The translations under genes and the position numbers were made by a program. Shown one piece after another: positions 25,493-34,346 of a DNA stretch of 64,000 nt. Origin of the DNA: Paenibacillus sp. Root52 (GTDB lineage: Bacteria > Bacillota > Bacilli > Paenibacillales > Paenibacillaceae); the NCBI RefSeq assembly GCF_001426865.1, contig NZ_LMFO01000001.1:1109602-1173601 (forward strand). The letters run 5' to 3'. Below the pieces are notes generated by a model. That model was given only the letters and a program-made list of their open reading frames with translations, was not told the origin of the DNA and did not search any database. The stretch's first letter is position 1, and the number at the start of each line of letters is the position of its first letter.

Positions 25493-26812
25493 TTAATTAG
25501 AATTGATAGCAATATTGTCGCGTCTCACTCTAAGCAATTTACCCGAAGAAGCAGAGAGTACGTCCGGATCAGTTCCGAGGCCAAAGTAAAAGTCTCCTTC
25601 ACTCTCCTCAAACGACCTTGCATACGTATCCTGTTCAAAAGAAAGAATTTCAGTCCACGTCACTAGATCCGTCGTCTCATATACACGATTAATATAGTTC
25701 AAATTTTGTCTAGTATACGTCAGCACATATGCCTTACCCTCACGCGCGAGTACGTCAGTTGGCAGTGCAGCAGTATCCGGCAAAATAACACGTCGTGCTT
25801 GATTGATCGCTGTCATGACATTTAATGATCTTGGCGTCAATTGTCCGTCATTAAAGACCTGACCTGCGATATACAACAATTTGTTATCGAAGTTTACATT
25901 CTTCCCTATTCGATTGTAGGGGGTTGTTCCAAGTTGATACGTTAGACCAGGCAACATTCTACTTCCATAGATAACAACATCTCTCTTTTGAAGATTTGTA
26001 TTAATCTCTAGAATATAGGTTCTATCTCCCCAAATATTGTTCGCCGGATACATCATGCCCGATGCATATAACTTGCCACCGATTTGAAACAACGTATACG
26101 CTCTATACCCATACGTATTAATTGTTCCGTAATGCTGCCAACTCTCTCCTTGGTCATGTGAAATGAGAACCGTCGGTTTATCTTCTGTACCCAAGGCAGC
26201 AAACAGCTTACCTCTATACGAGGCTAGATCATACACATGTACGCCAAGTGGTAAATTACGATATTTAGTCCAGATCTCGCCGTCCAATCGATAGAAGTTA
26301 CCTAGCCCCCAGCTCTCTCCGTCCGAATCATTACCTGGGATGAACAACTTACCATCGAGCACTTTGTATATATCAATCTGTTCTTCGTCTACGAACATCT
26401 TCGTCGTGGGTAGAATGCCTGGATTACTACTACTCACCGTCTGAGTCTGAAAGGTTGAAGTTATCGTATCATAATAGATCACAGGGATTGGGCCAGCATT
26501 AGGGGCTACCCCTACGTTACTGCTGTTTCCATGTCCCATATAAATCTTTCCCCTGTAGAGCTGCAGATCCCAGACATTGTTAGCATATGGAGCTTTCTTG
26601 AACGGCTTACCCAGGGATTCAACCACAGCAGTTACATCCGTCGACATTACAGCTGCTGCAGTTCTGCTCGTTGCATTGGTAACGGCACGTTCAGCTCTTG
26701 GCTGTACACTTGCAGAAGTATTATTTTTCAATTTTGTGCTGCCGATAATCATTCCACCTACACCTGCGACGACAGACAGAATCAGAGCTGTCCATTTCGT
26801 TCCACTCTGCAT
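25493..26812 (-). CDS. Membrane-anchored beta-propeller-like protein with a BNR/Asp-box
   Basis: About 439 residues. Residues 5-28 form one hydrophobic helix (WTALILSVVAGVGGMIIG), so the protein is exported and anchored by its N-terminus. The rest is a series of beta blades with recurring W/Y-rGKlYmG patterns (LQLYRGKIYMGHG, LDGKLFIPGN, ASYRGKLFAALG, QIGGKLYASG) and one canonical Asp-box SHDQGESW. This resembles sialidase-type or sortilin-like propellers, but no sialidase catalytic arginines are evident. AAGGAGG fixes ATG 26812; the longer frame to 26995 would run through a terminator hairpin. Function not recognised. Confidence 0.72.
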   Translation of the reverse strand: MQSGTKWTALILSVVAGVGGMIIGSTKLKNNTSASVQPRAERAVTNATSRTAAAVMSTDVTAVVESLGKPFKKAPYANNVWDLQLYRGKIYMGHGNSSNVGVAPNAGPIPVIYYDTITSTFQTQTVSSSNPGILPTTKMFVDEEQIDIYKVLDGKLFIPGNDSDGESWGLGNFYRLDGEIWTKYRNLPLGVHVYDLASYRGKLFAALGTEDKPTVLISHDQGESWQHYGTINTYGYRAYTLFQIGGKLYASGMMYPANNIWGDRTYILEINTNLQKRDVVIYGSRMLPGLTYQLGTTPYNRIGKNVNFDNKLLYIAGQVFNDGQLTPRSLNVMTAINQARRVILPDTAALPTDVLAREGKAYVLTYTRQNLNYINRVYETTDLVTWTEILSFEQDTYARSFEESEGDFYFGLGTDPDVLSASSGKLLRVRRDNIAINSN

Positions 26813-26925
26813 ACCCTCTTCCTCCTTCATTTTAAATATCTTCAATTTGTGATGATACAAAATGTATCTTTGTATATTATGTTGAAGTATACACCTACGC
26901 AACAAATTTCGCCCGTTTTGTGCAA

Positions 26926-26959
26926 AAAAATAGACAACCACATGCTGAGATGGGTTGTC
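26926..26959 (-). terminator. Terminator after butanediol dehydrogenase
   Basis: GACAACC (26933-26939) and GGTTGTC (26953-26959) form the stem. On the minus strand TATTTTTTT follows, about 105 bases past the bdhA stop. Confidence 0.75.
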
Positions 26960-27065
26960 CATACGTCGTTTAACCGGAGCATTGAGCGGGAGCAATATTG
27001 CACTAACCGAAAGTTGCTTATCGATTAATACAAATCGCTGCTGGAGAATGGTATTGTTTCTTTTT

Positions 27066-28115
27066 TTATTCAGCCTTGACTAGAATTTTCACCTGATTCT
27101 TCTCTTTTAACAATGCTTCAAAACCATGATCGACGACATCATCAAGTGAAATTCGTTTGGTAACCAGTTTATCTGCTGGGAAGAAGCCCTTCTCCATCAG
27201 ACTAATTACCGCTGGAAATACATCACGGTAACCAATAATCCCGTTCACTGTGCGTTCTTTCATTACGATAGAGTTAGGCTGAATCGGTGCTTCCTGTTCA
27301 AAAATGCTAACGATCATCAATTCGCCGCCAATTCGAGTCGTGTCCATAGCTTGTTGAAGTACCTTCGGAACTCCCGTTACTTCGTACGCTACGTGGACTC
27401 CACCTGCTGTGCGTGAATGAATCTCGGTCACCACATCATACTCGGTAGGATCGATCACAATCGCACCAAGCTCTGCAGCTTTTGCCTTGCGTTCAGCTGA
27501 CAACTCCACTACATATATATCGGAGGCACCCGATGCTTTGAGAGCTTCGATCACCAATAGCCCAATCGGACCCGCGCCGAACACAGCGGCAGTATCCCCA
27601 ACTTTTAGTTTACTCTGACGAACCGCGTGCAGAGCAACAGCGGAAGGTTCTACTAAAGCCCCTTGCTCATAGGAGATCGCATCTGGAATGGAATGGACCA
27701 TGTTCTCGGCCGCTGTCACATATTCGGAGAATCCTCCACCCCCACCTGCAAGACCCAAGAAGCCCATTTGATCGCAAAGGTTATATCTGCCCTGATTGCA
27801 TGCTTCACAATGACCACATGCATAGATTGGTTCAACCACTACCCGATCTCCAGCTTGGAAACGAGTTACTCCTTCACCCACTTCAACAACTTGTCCTGAG
27901 AACTCATGCCCCATAACGATAGGAGCTTGTTCCCCTGTTAGCGGATGCGGTGCTTGAGCAGGTATAAAAATAGGCCCTGCCGTATATTCGTGCAGATCAC
28001 TACCACAAATACCGCACCATTCTACTTTTATTTTTACCTGTCCTTGGTTAGGACGGGGTTCCTCAATTTTTTCGAGACGTAAATCTTTGACACCATGCCA
28101 ACGTAATGCTTTCAT
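27066..28115 (-). CDS. bdhA: (R,R)-butanediol dehydrogenase, zinc MDR family
   Basis: 349 residues of a zinc-dependent medium-chain dehydrogenase. Catalytic zinc ligands are Cys in CGICGSDLHEY and His-Glu in GHEFSGQV; the structural zinc lobe is ACGHCEACNQGRYNLC; the Rossmann motif is GAGPIGLL. The GPIFIPAQAPHPLTGEQAPIVMGHE insert is characteristic of BdhA, which interconverts acetoin and 2,3-butanediol with NAD(H). GGAG nine bases ahead selects ATG 28115 rather than 28124. It is divergent from a LacI regulator; a palindrome 39 bases upstream is a likely repressor site. Confidence 0.9.
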   Translation of the reverse strand: MKALRWHGVKDLRLEKIEEPRPNQGQVKIKVEWCGICGSDLHEYTAGPIFIPAQAPHPLTGEQAPIVMGHEFSGQVVEVGEGVTRFQAGDRVVVEPIYACGHCEACNQGRYNLCDQMGFLGLAGGGGGFSEYVTAAENMVHSIPDAISYEQGALVEPSAVALHAVRQSKLKVGDTAAVFGAGPIGLLVIEALKASGASDIYVVELSAERKAKAAELGAIVIDPTEYDVVTEIHSRTAGGVHVAYEVTGVPKVLQQAMDTTRIGGELMIVSIFEQEAPIQPNSIVMKERTVNGIIGYRDVFPAVISLMEKGFFPADKLVTKRISLDDVVDHGFEALLKEKNQVKILVKAE

Positions 28116-28153
28116 TTTGTTCATCTCCTAGATGATAAAGTGTATATTATAAT

Positions 28154-28167
28154 CGGAAACGTTTCCG
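28154..28167. promoter_or_regulatory. LacI-type operator ahead of bdhA
   Basis: CGGAAACGTTTCCG is a perfect 14-bp palindrome with the central CG typical of LacI-family operators. It resembles a CcpA cre site but has G/C at the outer positions, which better fits a local regulator. Confidence 0.65.
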
Positions 28168-28445
28168 TAGTTAAATATGTCATAGTTTAAATACGCTGTC
28201 AAACATATTTGCCCAGAAATATGTCGATTTCATGATTTTTTTTGCGTTTTAATTTAACTCACATCTCAGGTATCGGTAACTTATCTGTGACTATTAGGCT
28301 GTTTTTCAATCAGCTATAGCACTAGCTATACCAGGATGGAAGCCATTTTTCAGCATAGCTTCTCTGCAAGCATGTATTGCAACATACGTACAAGTGATAT
28401 AATCATAAAGTAGGCAAAAAAAAATCGTTTATTGATCATATATCA

Positions 28446-28457
28446 GGAATCGTTTCC
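28446..28457. promoter_or_regulatory. Second LacI-type operator ahead of the lacI-like gene
   Basis: GGAATCGTTTCC shares its right half (CGTTTCCG) with the site at 28154 and lies 27 bases before the regulator start. Two copies about 290 bases apart suggest joint control of both divergent promoters, possibly by looping. The remaining 28168-28445 is AT-rich with no gene seen. Confidence 0.55.
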
Positions 28458-28483
28458 GTTAATTAAAGTGAGGTCATATCATC

Positions 28484-29518
28484 ATGGGTAAAGATCAAAA
28501 AGTCACGATTAAGGATGTTGCCGAACACGCAGGTGTAGGCATCGCGACGGTATCCAGAGCCATCAACAATTCCGAAGGCATTAGCAGCAAGACGAGAGAT
28601 CGGATCATGCAAGCTATCGAAGAATTAGGATTTGTTCCGAATACGTCTGCACAAAGTCTGAAGATCCGTCAGACGAATCAGATTGCACTAGTTGTGCCTG
28701 ATATTCGCAACGCAATCATTCCTGAAATATCTTGGTCGGTTGAACAAACAGCGAAGCAGCACGGCTACCATGTTGTTCAGATTAACACCGCCGGTAATGC
28801 ACGCACAGAGCTAGAAACGATTCGCACGATCAAAAAACTGCATGTTGACGGACTTATATTCATGCCACTCGCCTATCCGAAAACCTTGCCAAATCTTATC
28901 GATAAGGCTCCACTGCCTATTTCTCTGATTAATTATGGCAAAAAACTCGAACCAGGTATGAAAGCAGATATCGTTTCACTGTCCAAGCCGGAAGGAAAGC
29001 TCGTGATGGAGCATCTGATCAAGATCGGCCGGACACGAATCGCATATGCCGGAGCGCCCAAAGATATTATTGAGGAACGTTATCGAGCTTACGAACAGGC
29101 ACTTGGGCAAGTCGATATCTCTCTCGTATACTTCGGGGAAGACTTCTCATTGAACACAGGAGCCAATGCGGCAGACTATTTCTATGGATTAACTCATATG
29201 CCGGATGCGGTGTACGCCATTAATGACATGGTTGCCATCGGGCTTGTGAATCGCTTCAAAGAGCTCGGAGTACGTGTACCAGAGGATGTTGCTGTTGTAG
29301 GTGTAGATAATAACCAATGGACTACAGTCACATCGCCGCAGATTAGTTCTGTTTCCATTATGGGTGAGGAGGTTGCTAGACTAGCGACTGAATTGCTATT
29401 AAAACGAATTCGAGACCGCCATACTCAGGATTATGAACATATTCAATTTGAACCACGTCTAATCGTGCGAGAATCCAGTCTTGCCATGATTCGTACTACC
29501 GACCCTCATAAAAGATAA
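28484..29518 (+). CDS. LacI family transcriptional regulator
   Basis: 344 residues with the N-terminal LacI headpiece (VTIKDVAEHAGVGIATVSRAINN, hinge SAQSLKIRQT) and a periplasmic-binding-like effector domain (IALVVPDIRNAIIPEISWSVEQTAKQHGY, MPDAVYAINDMVAIGLVNRFKELG, VAVVGVDNN). The diverged bdhA gene and two matching palindromes in the shared intergenic region point to regulation of butanediol metabolism and autoregulation, which is inference. GTGAGGTC precedes the ATG. Confidence 0.92.
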   Translation: MGKDQKVTIKDVAEHAGVGIATVSRAINNSEGISSKTRDRIMQAIEELGFVPNTSAQSLKIRQTNQIALVVPDIRNAIIPEISWSVEQTAKQHGYHVVQINTAGNARTELETIRTIKKLHVDGLIFMPLAYPKTLPNLIDKAPLPISLINYGKKLEPGMKADIVSLSKPEGKLVMEHLIKIGRTRIAYAGAPKDIIEERYRAYEQALGQVDISLVYFGEDFSLNTGANAADYFYGLTHMPDAVYAINDMVAIGLVNRFKELGVRVPEDVAVVGVDNNQWTTVTSPQISSVSIMGEEVARLATELLLKRIRDRHTQDYEHIQFEPRLIVRESSLAMIRTTDPHKR

Positions 29519-29530
29519 CCACAGAACAAA

Positions 29531-29553
29531 GAGTCGGAATATGCTTCCGACTC
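29531..29553. terminator. Terminator between convergent lacI-like and small membrane gene
   Basis: GAGTCGGAA and TTCCGACTC form a perfect 9-bp stem with a five-base loop. The minus strand side has the more T-rich tail. Confidence 0.65.
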
Positions 29554-29817
29554 TCACACGAACAGGAATATTAATTTAACGAGAAGGCTCGTCAGGATCA
29601 CGGCTACCGTCACTTGGATCACTGCACGTAATTTGTATACAAACTGGTCTAGCTTAAATTGGTCAGTAGTAGATAATGAGAAAACTATCGCATACAAAGC
29701 AAGTATGAAAAATGTCGTTAAAATAAATGATAGTAAGCCTATTTTGCCTGTAGCAAGTGCTAGAACCCAGATCAAATAATACGCAACAAGAAGACTTCGT
29801 TGCCAGACCACCTGCAT
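29554..29817 (-). CDS. Small three-helix membrane protein, unknown function
   Basis: 87 residues, almost entirely hydrophobic: helices at about 8-23, 28-48 and 62-86, with a short polar loop (STTDQFKLDQFVYKLR) before the last. AAGGAGTGATAAG before the ATG is a strong start signal. I do not recognise the family. It stands alone, convergent with the LacI regulator, and its stop codon touches the shared terminator hairpin. Confidence 0.6.
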   Translation of the reverse strand: MQVVWQRSLLVAYYLIWVLALATGKIGLLSFILTTFFILALYAIVFSLSTTDQFKLDQFVYKLRAVIQVTVAVILTSLLVKLIFLFV

Positions 29818-29996
29818 CTTATCACTCCTTCTGGTATGTATTTAATCTATTGAATCGTTTGACAAGTAAACCGAGTGTCTATATATGTATTTACGTTTAA
29901 TTATACATATGGTTTCATATTATTCCATTTTTGGGTGTTATTTTGGTTCATTTCTGCATAAGACATCGGAATATCCCTTCTACAAGCAGTCTGAGT

Positions 29997-30590
29997 TTAG
30001 ACCCCGTTACTCTTCAAACATAATAATGTGGCCTCAATGCTTTGCTCGACGAATGAACGATCAGGTGCTGATTTCATCATGACGGTCAACCCAATCATCG
30101 ACACAACGAGTGACTGTGCAATAGAAGTGGCATGTAGATGACTGGAGATCTCCCCGGAACGCTGACCGCGCTCAATCAATTCCTGAAAAAGCACAGCCAG
30201 ATACATCTGATGCTCACGTGTCAGAACCGCAAACTTGGGATCATGAGGTGCGAGTTCAACCATCGTATTAATGCAAAAGCAACCATGCCGAGGATCAGTA
30301 ACATCCCCCTCAGACCCAATATGCTCAAAGATTCTCCGAAACGCCTCTATCACACTCTCTCCCTGTTGGAGCATCGCCCGAACTTTCGCTGCATGCTGGG
30401 TTGTATACCTGCGTAGTGCCGTTTCAAACAATTCCTTCTTATCTCCAAACGCAGCATATAAGCTGGGGCGCTGAATCCCCATGCCTGTTGTAAGGTCACT
30501 AAGTGACGTAGCCTCGTATCCTTTATCCCAAAAAATATGCATTGCAGCGTCAAGCGCTCGATCGAGATCAAATTCCCGCTGTCTTGCCAT
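29997..30590 (-). CDS. TetR/AcrR family regulator
   Basis: 197 residues: N-terminal TetR helix-turn-helix (FDLDRALDAAMHIFWDKGYEATSLSDLTTGMGIQRPSLYAAFGDKKELF), followed by the all-helical ligand domain with HGCFCINTMVEL, typical of the YxaF/AcrR-like group sensing aromatic or reactive compounds. It is divergent from an MFS exporter gene whose promoter region carries a near-perfect 18-bp palindrome, so it probably represses that exporter. AGAGGTGTTGAA precedes the ATG. Confidence 0.92.
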   Translation of the reverse strand: MARQREFDLDRALDAAMHIFWDKGYEATSLSDLTTGMGIQRPSLYAAFGDKKELFETALRRYTTQHAAKVRAMLQQGESVIEAFRRIFEHIGSEGDVTDPRHGCFCINTMVELAPHDPKFAVLTREHQMYLAVLFQELIERGQRSGEISSHLHATSIAQSLVVSMIGLTVMMKSAPDRSFVEQSIEATLLCLKSNGV

Positions 30591-30750
30591 TTCAACACCT
30601 CTTTTTTATATCGATAGGTATAAATAAAAATATATCTTTCACTGTAGTACATGTCAAACAAGGTTATCATTTTATCTAGTTCAATTTACAGTAAAATAAT
30701 AAATCAATTGACTTCCTTCTGAAATGTGGAGTATGTTTTACATAAATATT

Positions 30751-30768
30751 ATGTACCGATCAGTACAT
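30751..30768. promoter_or_regulatory. TetR-type operator ahead of the MFS gene
   Basis: ATGTACCGATCAGTACAT is palindromic except for one central pair and lies 42 bases before the MFS start codon. A further GTACAT half-site occurs nearer the tetR-like gene at about 30649. Confidence 0.65.
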
Positions 30769-30810
30769 TATATTGAATACATATTTTACTATCTCAAAAA
30801 GGAGTCTATT

Positions 30811-32034
30811 ATGAATACCTCAGCTCAACCGATAAAACTCACCTCACAAAAACAACCCGGTATCTCCCGAATGGTCGCTTTATTATTTGCATTATGCAGC
30901 GGTCTTGCGGTCGCGAACATCTACTATGCTCAGCCTCTACTCGATTCCATGGCTCAAGAGTTTAACATCACCACTTCTTCCATAGGCATTGTAGTAACAG
31001 TAACGCAAATCTGTTATGCCATAGGTTTGTTGTTACTGGTTCCTTTAGGAGATCTTCTGAATCGACGAAAACTAATCATCGTGCAAATGTCCCTATCTAT
31101 ACTCGCTTTAGTTGTTGTTGGATCAGCTGGGTCAAGCTCTGTTTTATTTATTGGCATGGCCATCGTTGGCCTGCTGGCTGTCGTTACACAAACTCTCGTT
31201 GCCTCTGCGGCTTCCCTTGCCTCCCCTTCGGAGCGCGGGTATATTGTAGGTTTGGTTACGAGCGGAATTGTTATTGGTATTTTGTTGGCTCGAACGGTTG
31301 CCGGCGTGTTAAACGATTGGCTCGGCTGGCGATCGGTCTATCTCTTCTCTGCCAGTTTAACCTTGCTGGGAGTGGTCGCTATGAGCCTGATCATGCCCAG
31401 ACAGCAATCCACCAAAGCTACACTTCGCTATGGCACGTTACTGTTGTCTGTCCTTCAATTGTATCGTGACATGCGCATCTTGCGTGTACGCGGAGTGTTA
31501 GCCATGCTCGTATTCACAGCCTTTAGTATATTGTGGACTTCCATGGTTTTGCCTCTAAGCGATTCACCGTTCAACCTTTCTCACACGGCGATTGGCGCAT
31601 TCGGGCTTGCGGGTGTAGCCGGTGCACTTGCAGCTACACGGGCTGGTAAGCTCGCAGACCAAGGTCTTGGGCAAAAGACCACTGGAATTTCGCTACTTAT
31701 TTTGCTTGCATCCTGGCTGCCTATTAGCTATATCCATCATTCGCTAGGGTATCTGATCGTAGGTGTAATTCTTCTTGACCTATCCGTGCAAGCCGTACAT
31801 GTAACGAATCAAAGTCTCATTTATGCAGTACGTCCTGAGGCACAGAGCCGTTTAACTGCTGCATATATGATCTTTTATTCCATCGGAAGTGCCGTCGGTT
31901 CCATCGCTTCTACGCAGATGTACGCCTTAACAGGCTGGATCGGTGTATGCTGTTTAGGTGCAGGGGTGAGCGCCGCTGCTCTCGTATTTTGGATCTGGGA
32001 TCTTTTCGCAACAAGGCAAGCCACTCATGGTTAA
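30811..32034 (+). CDS. MFS transporter (multidrug/sugar efflux type)
   Basis: 407 residues with 12 predicted membrane helices. The family signature between helices 2 and 3 is PLGDLLNRRKLIIVQ, and ANIYYAQPLLDSMAQEF at helix 1 is characteristic of the YgaY/YtbD-like drug-export branch. The frame extends to 30724, but AAGGAG six bases before ATG 30811 fixes the start and leaves the operator upstream of the gene. It is divergent from a TetR regulator and likely induced by its ligand. Confidence 0.9.
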   Translation: MNTSAQPIKLTSQKQPGISRMVALLFALCSGLAVANIYYAQPLLDSMAQEFNITTSSIGIVVTVTQICYAIGLLLLVPLGDLLNRRKLIIVQMSLSILALVVVGSAGSSSVLFIGMAIVGLLAVVTQTLVASAASLASPSERGYIVGLVTSGIVIGILLARTVAGVLNDWLGWRSVYLFSASLTLLGVVAMSLIMPRQQSTKATLRYGTLLLSVLQLYRDMRILRVRGVLAMLVFTAFSILWTSMVLPLSDSPFNLSHTAIGAFGLAGVAGALAATRAGKLADQGLGQKTTGISLLILLASWLPISYIHHSLGYLIVGVILLDLSVQAVHVTNQSLIYAVRPEAQSRLTAAYMIFYSIGSAVGSIASTQMYALTGWIGVCCLGAGVSAAALVFWIWDLFATRQATHG

Positions 32035-32070
32035 AAGTAATACGTTTCATCTTGACTGACTACTCGGCGT

Positions 32071-32226
32071 CTAATATTTACTCGATAAAACGAGAAATAG
32101 CGTTGCTAACGGACCAAGCAACAGGGAAAGCAGGAACCAGTTTAAACCACTTCTGTTTTTCCCTTGTGCAAGTCCGGCATTAATCAAAGCAAGTGTTCCC
32201 CAGCCGACAAAATATCCATTTTCCAT
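32071..32226 (-). CDS. 51-aa small membrane protein downstream of SRPBCC gene
   Basis: A short frame beginning MENGYFVGWGTLALINAGLA, with GKNRSGLNWF near residues 22-31 and a hydrophobic C-terminal helix (LLSLLLGPLATLFLVL). The AQGK-RS-WFLL-LLLGP pattern is a recurring motif in small bacterial membrane proteins of unknown function. AAGGAGCG precedes the ATG by nine bases, and it lies 39 bases after the SRPBCC stop on the same strand, so the two are probably cotranscribed. Confidence 0.7.
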   Translation of the reverse strand: MENGYFVGWGTLALINAGLAQGKNRSGLNWFLLSLLLGPLATLFLVLSSKY

Positions 32227-32265
32227 AAGAGATCGCTCCTTAGTTACTTTTATTTGTCCGTATAT

Positions 32266-32760
32266 TCATATTTGACTATTGTCATTATAGACGGGTATGA
32301 CATAACCTGACTCCACAATGGTCTTCAACTTCCGATTTCGACTCTCTAAGAATGCCGTCATATATCGTTTCAATACAATTCGTTCAGCAATCCAACCCAG
32401 AACACCAAGAGGCGCCTCAAATTTAAGCGTATCGATCATACGTGTAGTCTGGTCATCCAGCTGGGTGAAGCTATGTTCATGACGCATACTTTTGAAAGCA
32501 CCGTTCAGCATCTGGTCAACAAAACGATAGGGACGCTCATACTCTGCAATCTCAGAGGTCAATCTCTGACGTACTCCTAAATGTGTCGCTTCGAAAGTTA
32601 CCGTATCTCCATCCCCAATAAGACCTGTAGTCACCCCCGAAACTGCTTGTTCACGGGTATGTCCCCATACGGTCTGCGTATGTAAATCAATGTCACGAGC
32701 AGCATCGAAGCATCGCTCAATTGGCGCGTTAATGGTTATCTCCGTTACAACTTGAATCAA
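32266..32760 (-). CDS. SRPBCC (START/Bet v1-like) family protein
   Basis: A 164-residue hydrophobic-ligand-binding fold: INAPIERCFDAARDIDLHTQT at the N-terminus, TVTFEATHLGVRQRLTSEIAEYERPYRFVDQM, FKSMRHEHSFTQLDDQTTRMIDTLKFEAPLG and a C-terminal helix. This is close to the cell-division-inhibitor/YfcH-associated SRPBCC group. The ligand is unknown. TTG start after GGGGAG. It forms a two-gene unit with the 51-residue membrane protein. Confidence 0.85.
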   Translation of the reverse strand: MIQVVTEITINAPIERCFDAARDIDLHTQTVWGHTREQAVSGVTTGLIGDGDTVTFEATHLGVRQRLTSEIAEYERPYRFVDQMLNGAFKSMRHEHSFTQLDDQTTRMIDTLKFEAPLGVLGWIAERIVLKRYMTAFLESRNRKLKTIVESGYVIPVYNDNSQI

Positions 32761-32899
32761 GTAGATCTCCCCTTTTGGATGTTCACAATAATACGCTGAA
32801 TGAGGGTGAACTTCGTTGATAGAATCATAAGGTTCAGGGAAAGTATACCGTTCCTCGGTTGGAAGAACAATGTAATAGCTGAAAAATTAAATGATGCAA

Positions 32900-32928
32900 A
32901 AAAAGCCTCCCGATTATACAGGAGACTC
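32900..32928 (-). terminator. Terminator after the HD-GYP gene
   Basis: CTCC/GGAG with flanking AG/CT pairs forms a short stem. TTTTTTT follows on the minus strand. Confidence 0.6.
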
Positions 32929-32965
32929 TTTCAACTTCTTATCTATCATTCCTAATTTGCTGAAA

Positions 32966-34054
32966 TTAGCTGTTAATAATTAAGTCGTCGATCGAGAGAC
33001 TACGTTCCTTGGACAGGTCGCGGTACTGCTCTGATTCCACTTTAATCAATGGCTTGAAGATATCAGATGGATTATTCATAACAATAACCCCCTTCTCTCC
33101 ATTGCTAAGCAACACTTGTTTACCAATAAAGTTAGGTAATAAATGCTGCATTAACGCCTGAACTGGCTTTTCATTCAATTTACCGAAGCCCATGGAATAA
33201 ATATCGCGCAGATTGTTGATCAAGTTTGGATTACTACTTCCGAAATCCCCTGATCTCATACTGATGTAAACATCCGCTACTGAGACGATTTGGGTATATG
33301 GATGTATCTCGTCTTTCTTGATCTGCATTGGATATCCTGAGCCATCTTCACGTTCATGATGCTGGAGTGCAACAAGGGCTGTTGCCTCATCTCTCATGGA
33401 GCTCTTAATAATGTCATGCCCATAGATGGTGTGGCGCTGATACTCTAACTGCTCATCTGGTGTTAAAGGTTCCGTCTTACTCCGGATGCGATGAGATACT
33501 TTGCATTTCCCGATATCGTGCAGGTATCCCCCGCGGCTAATTTGGTAACATTCTTTTGGGGAGTATCCCAACCAAGTAGCCATATAGAAGGACAACAATC
33601 CAACTTGAATGGAATGTGTGTAGTTATTTACATCGTCCCGCTCCAGCATCATCAGCAAGTGAACAACGTCCTTTTGCTCATCCAAACCTTCAACCATTGG
33701 CTGTAGTGCATCGTCTACCATCGTGGCGTTAAATTTCCCCACAGTGAGCGCCTCAAGAAAAGCAGATTGATAATTATGTACGGTTTGCACAAATTGCGAT
33801 TTCATTTCTTCTTCGGGAGGTATATCTCCATTCATTCTAGTCGAATGTACCGCAGCGGCTGCAAAAAATTCAGCTTCTGTAATTTCTTCCTCGCGTGGTT
33901 CGATATCCACATAGTCCACACGGTGCTGCATCAGTAAGGTAATATCCTCACTTTTTAGTACAGTCCCTTGACCCAAAACGTGTAATCCTGCATCGCTAAA
34001 CGTGTCAGCAGTCAGACGATCCCCGTCTTGCAGGTTCATAATATGGATTCTCAA
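32966..34054 (-). CDS. HD-GYP domain protein (probable cyclic-di-GMP phosphodiesterase)
   Basis: About 362 residues. An N-terminal region of about 110 residues resembles DUF3391-like HD-GYP leaders (MNLQDGDRLTADTF..VLGQGTVLKSEDITLLMQHRVDYVDIE). The HD-GYP core has HSIQVGLLSFYMA, the metal site YLHDIGK, HxxxxxxG in RHTIYGHDI and HHEREDGSGYP. Family members hydrolyse cyclic di-GMP. GGGGG nine bases before TTG 34054 favours this start over the GTT-region start at 34090. It is monocistronic. Confidence 0.9.
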   Translation of the reverse strand: MRIHIMNLQDGDRLTADTFSDAGLHVLGQGTVLKSEDITLLMQHRVDYVDIEPREEEITEAEFFAAAAVHSTRMNGDIPPEEEMKSQFVQTVHNYQSAFLEALTVGKFNATMVDDALQPMVEGLDEQKDVVHLLMMLERDDVNNYTHSIQVGLLSFYMATWLGYSPKECYQISRGGYLHDIGKCKVSHRIRSKTEPLTPDEQLEYQRHTIYGHDIIKSSMRDEATALVALQHHEREDGSGYPMQIKKDEIHPYTQIVSVADVYISMRSGDFGSSNPNLINNLRDIYSMGFGKLNEKPVQALMQHLLPNFIGKQVLLSNGEKGVIVMNNPSDIFKPLIKVESEQYRDLSKERSLSIDDLIINS

Positions 34055-34238
34055 CTCGGTATTCCCCCTGAATGTTTCATTTATAGTCAACGGCTCCCAC
34101 GTAACATGGGTTCCAAAAATCCCTCTACTTCTTTATATCGAGTTTTTCGACCATTTTATCCATAGTTCTTATGACCTTAATCACAACGGGAAACACGAAT
34201 ATCTAAGACTTTATTCTCATGCGCATTACGATAAAAAT

Positions 34239-34259
34239 GCTAATTAACCGCGAATTAGC
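34239..34259 (-). terminator. Terminator after ubiD-like gene
   Basis: GCTAATT (34239-34245) and AATTAGC (34253-34259) enclose a CG-rich loop, followed on the minus strand by ATTTTTATC. Confidence 0.55.
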
Positions 34260-34297
34260 TATATAATGTTAAGCGCCTTCATTTATGTATGTGAGAA

Positions 34298-34324
34298 GCA
34301 GCCCAAATGAAGTGTTTGGACTGC
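34298..34324 (-). terminator. Second hairpin close to the ubiD-like stop
   Basis: GCAGCCCAAA and TTTGGACTGC form a stem with one mismatch just past the stop codon. No T run; possibly part of a two-hairpin 3' end. Confidence 0.4.
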
Positions 34325-34346
34325 TCATCGAGTTCAATTAAGTTGA

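Noticed and set aside
25370..25666. 98-codon plus-strand frame starting with a lipoprotein-like segment
   Set aside because: TTG start without ribosome binding site, overlaps the well-supported propeller gene on the other strand, and loses sensible composition after residue 45.
26813..26995. N-terminal extension of the propeller gene
   Set aside because: It would translate through the bdhA terminator hairpin, and AAGGAGG places the start at 26812.
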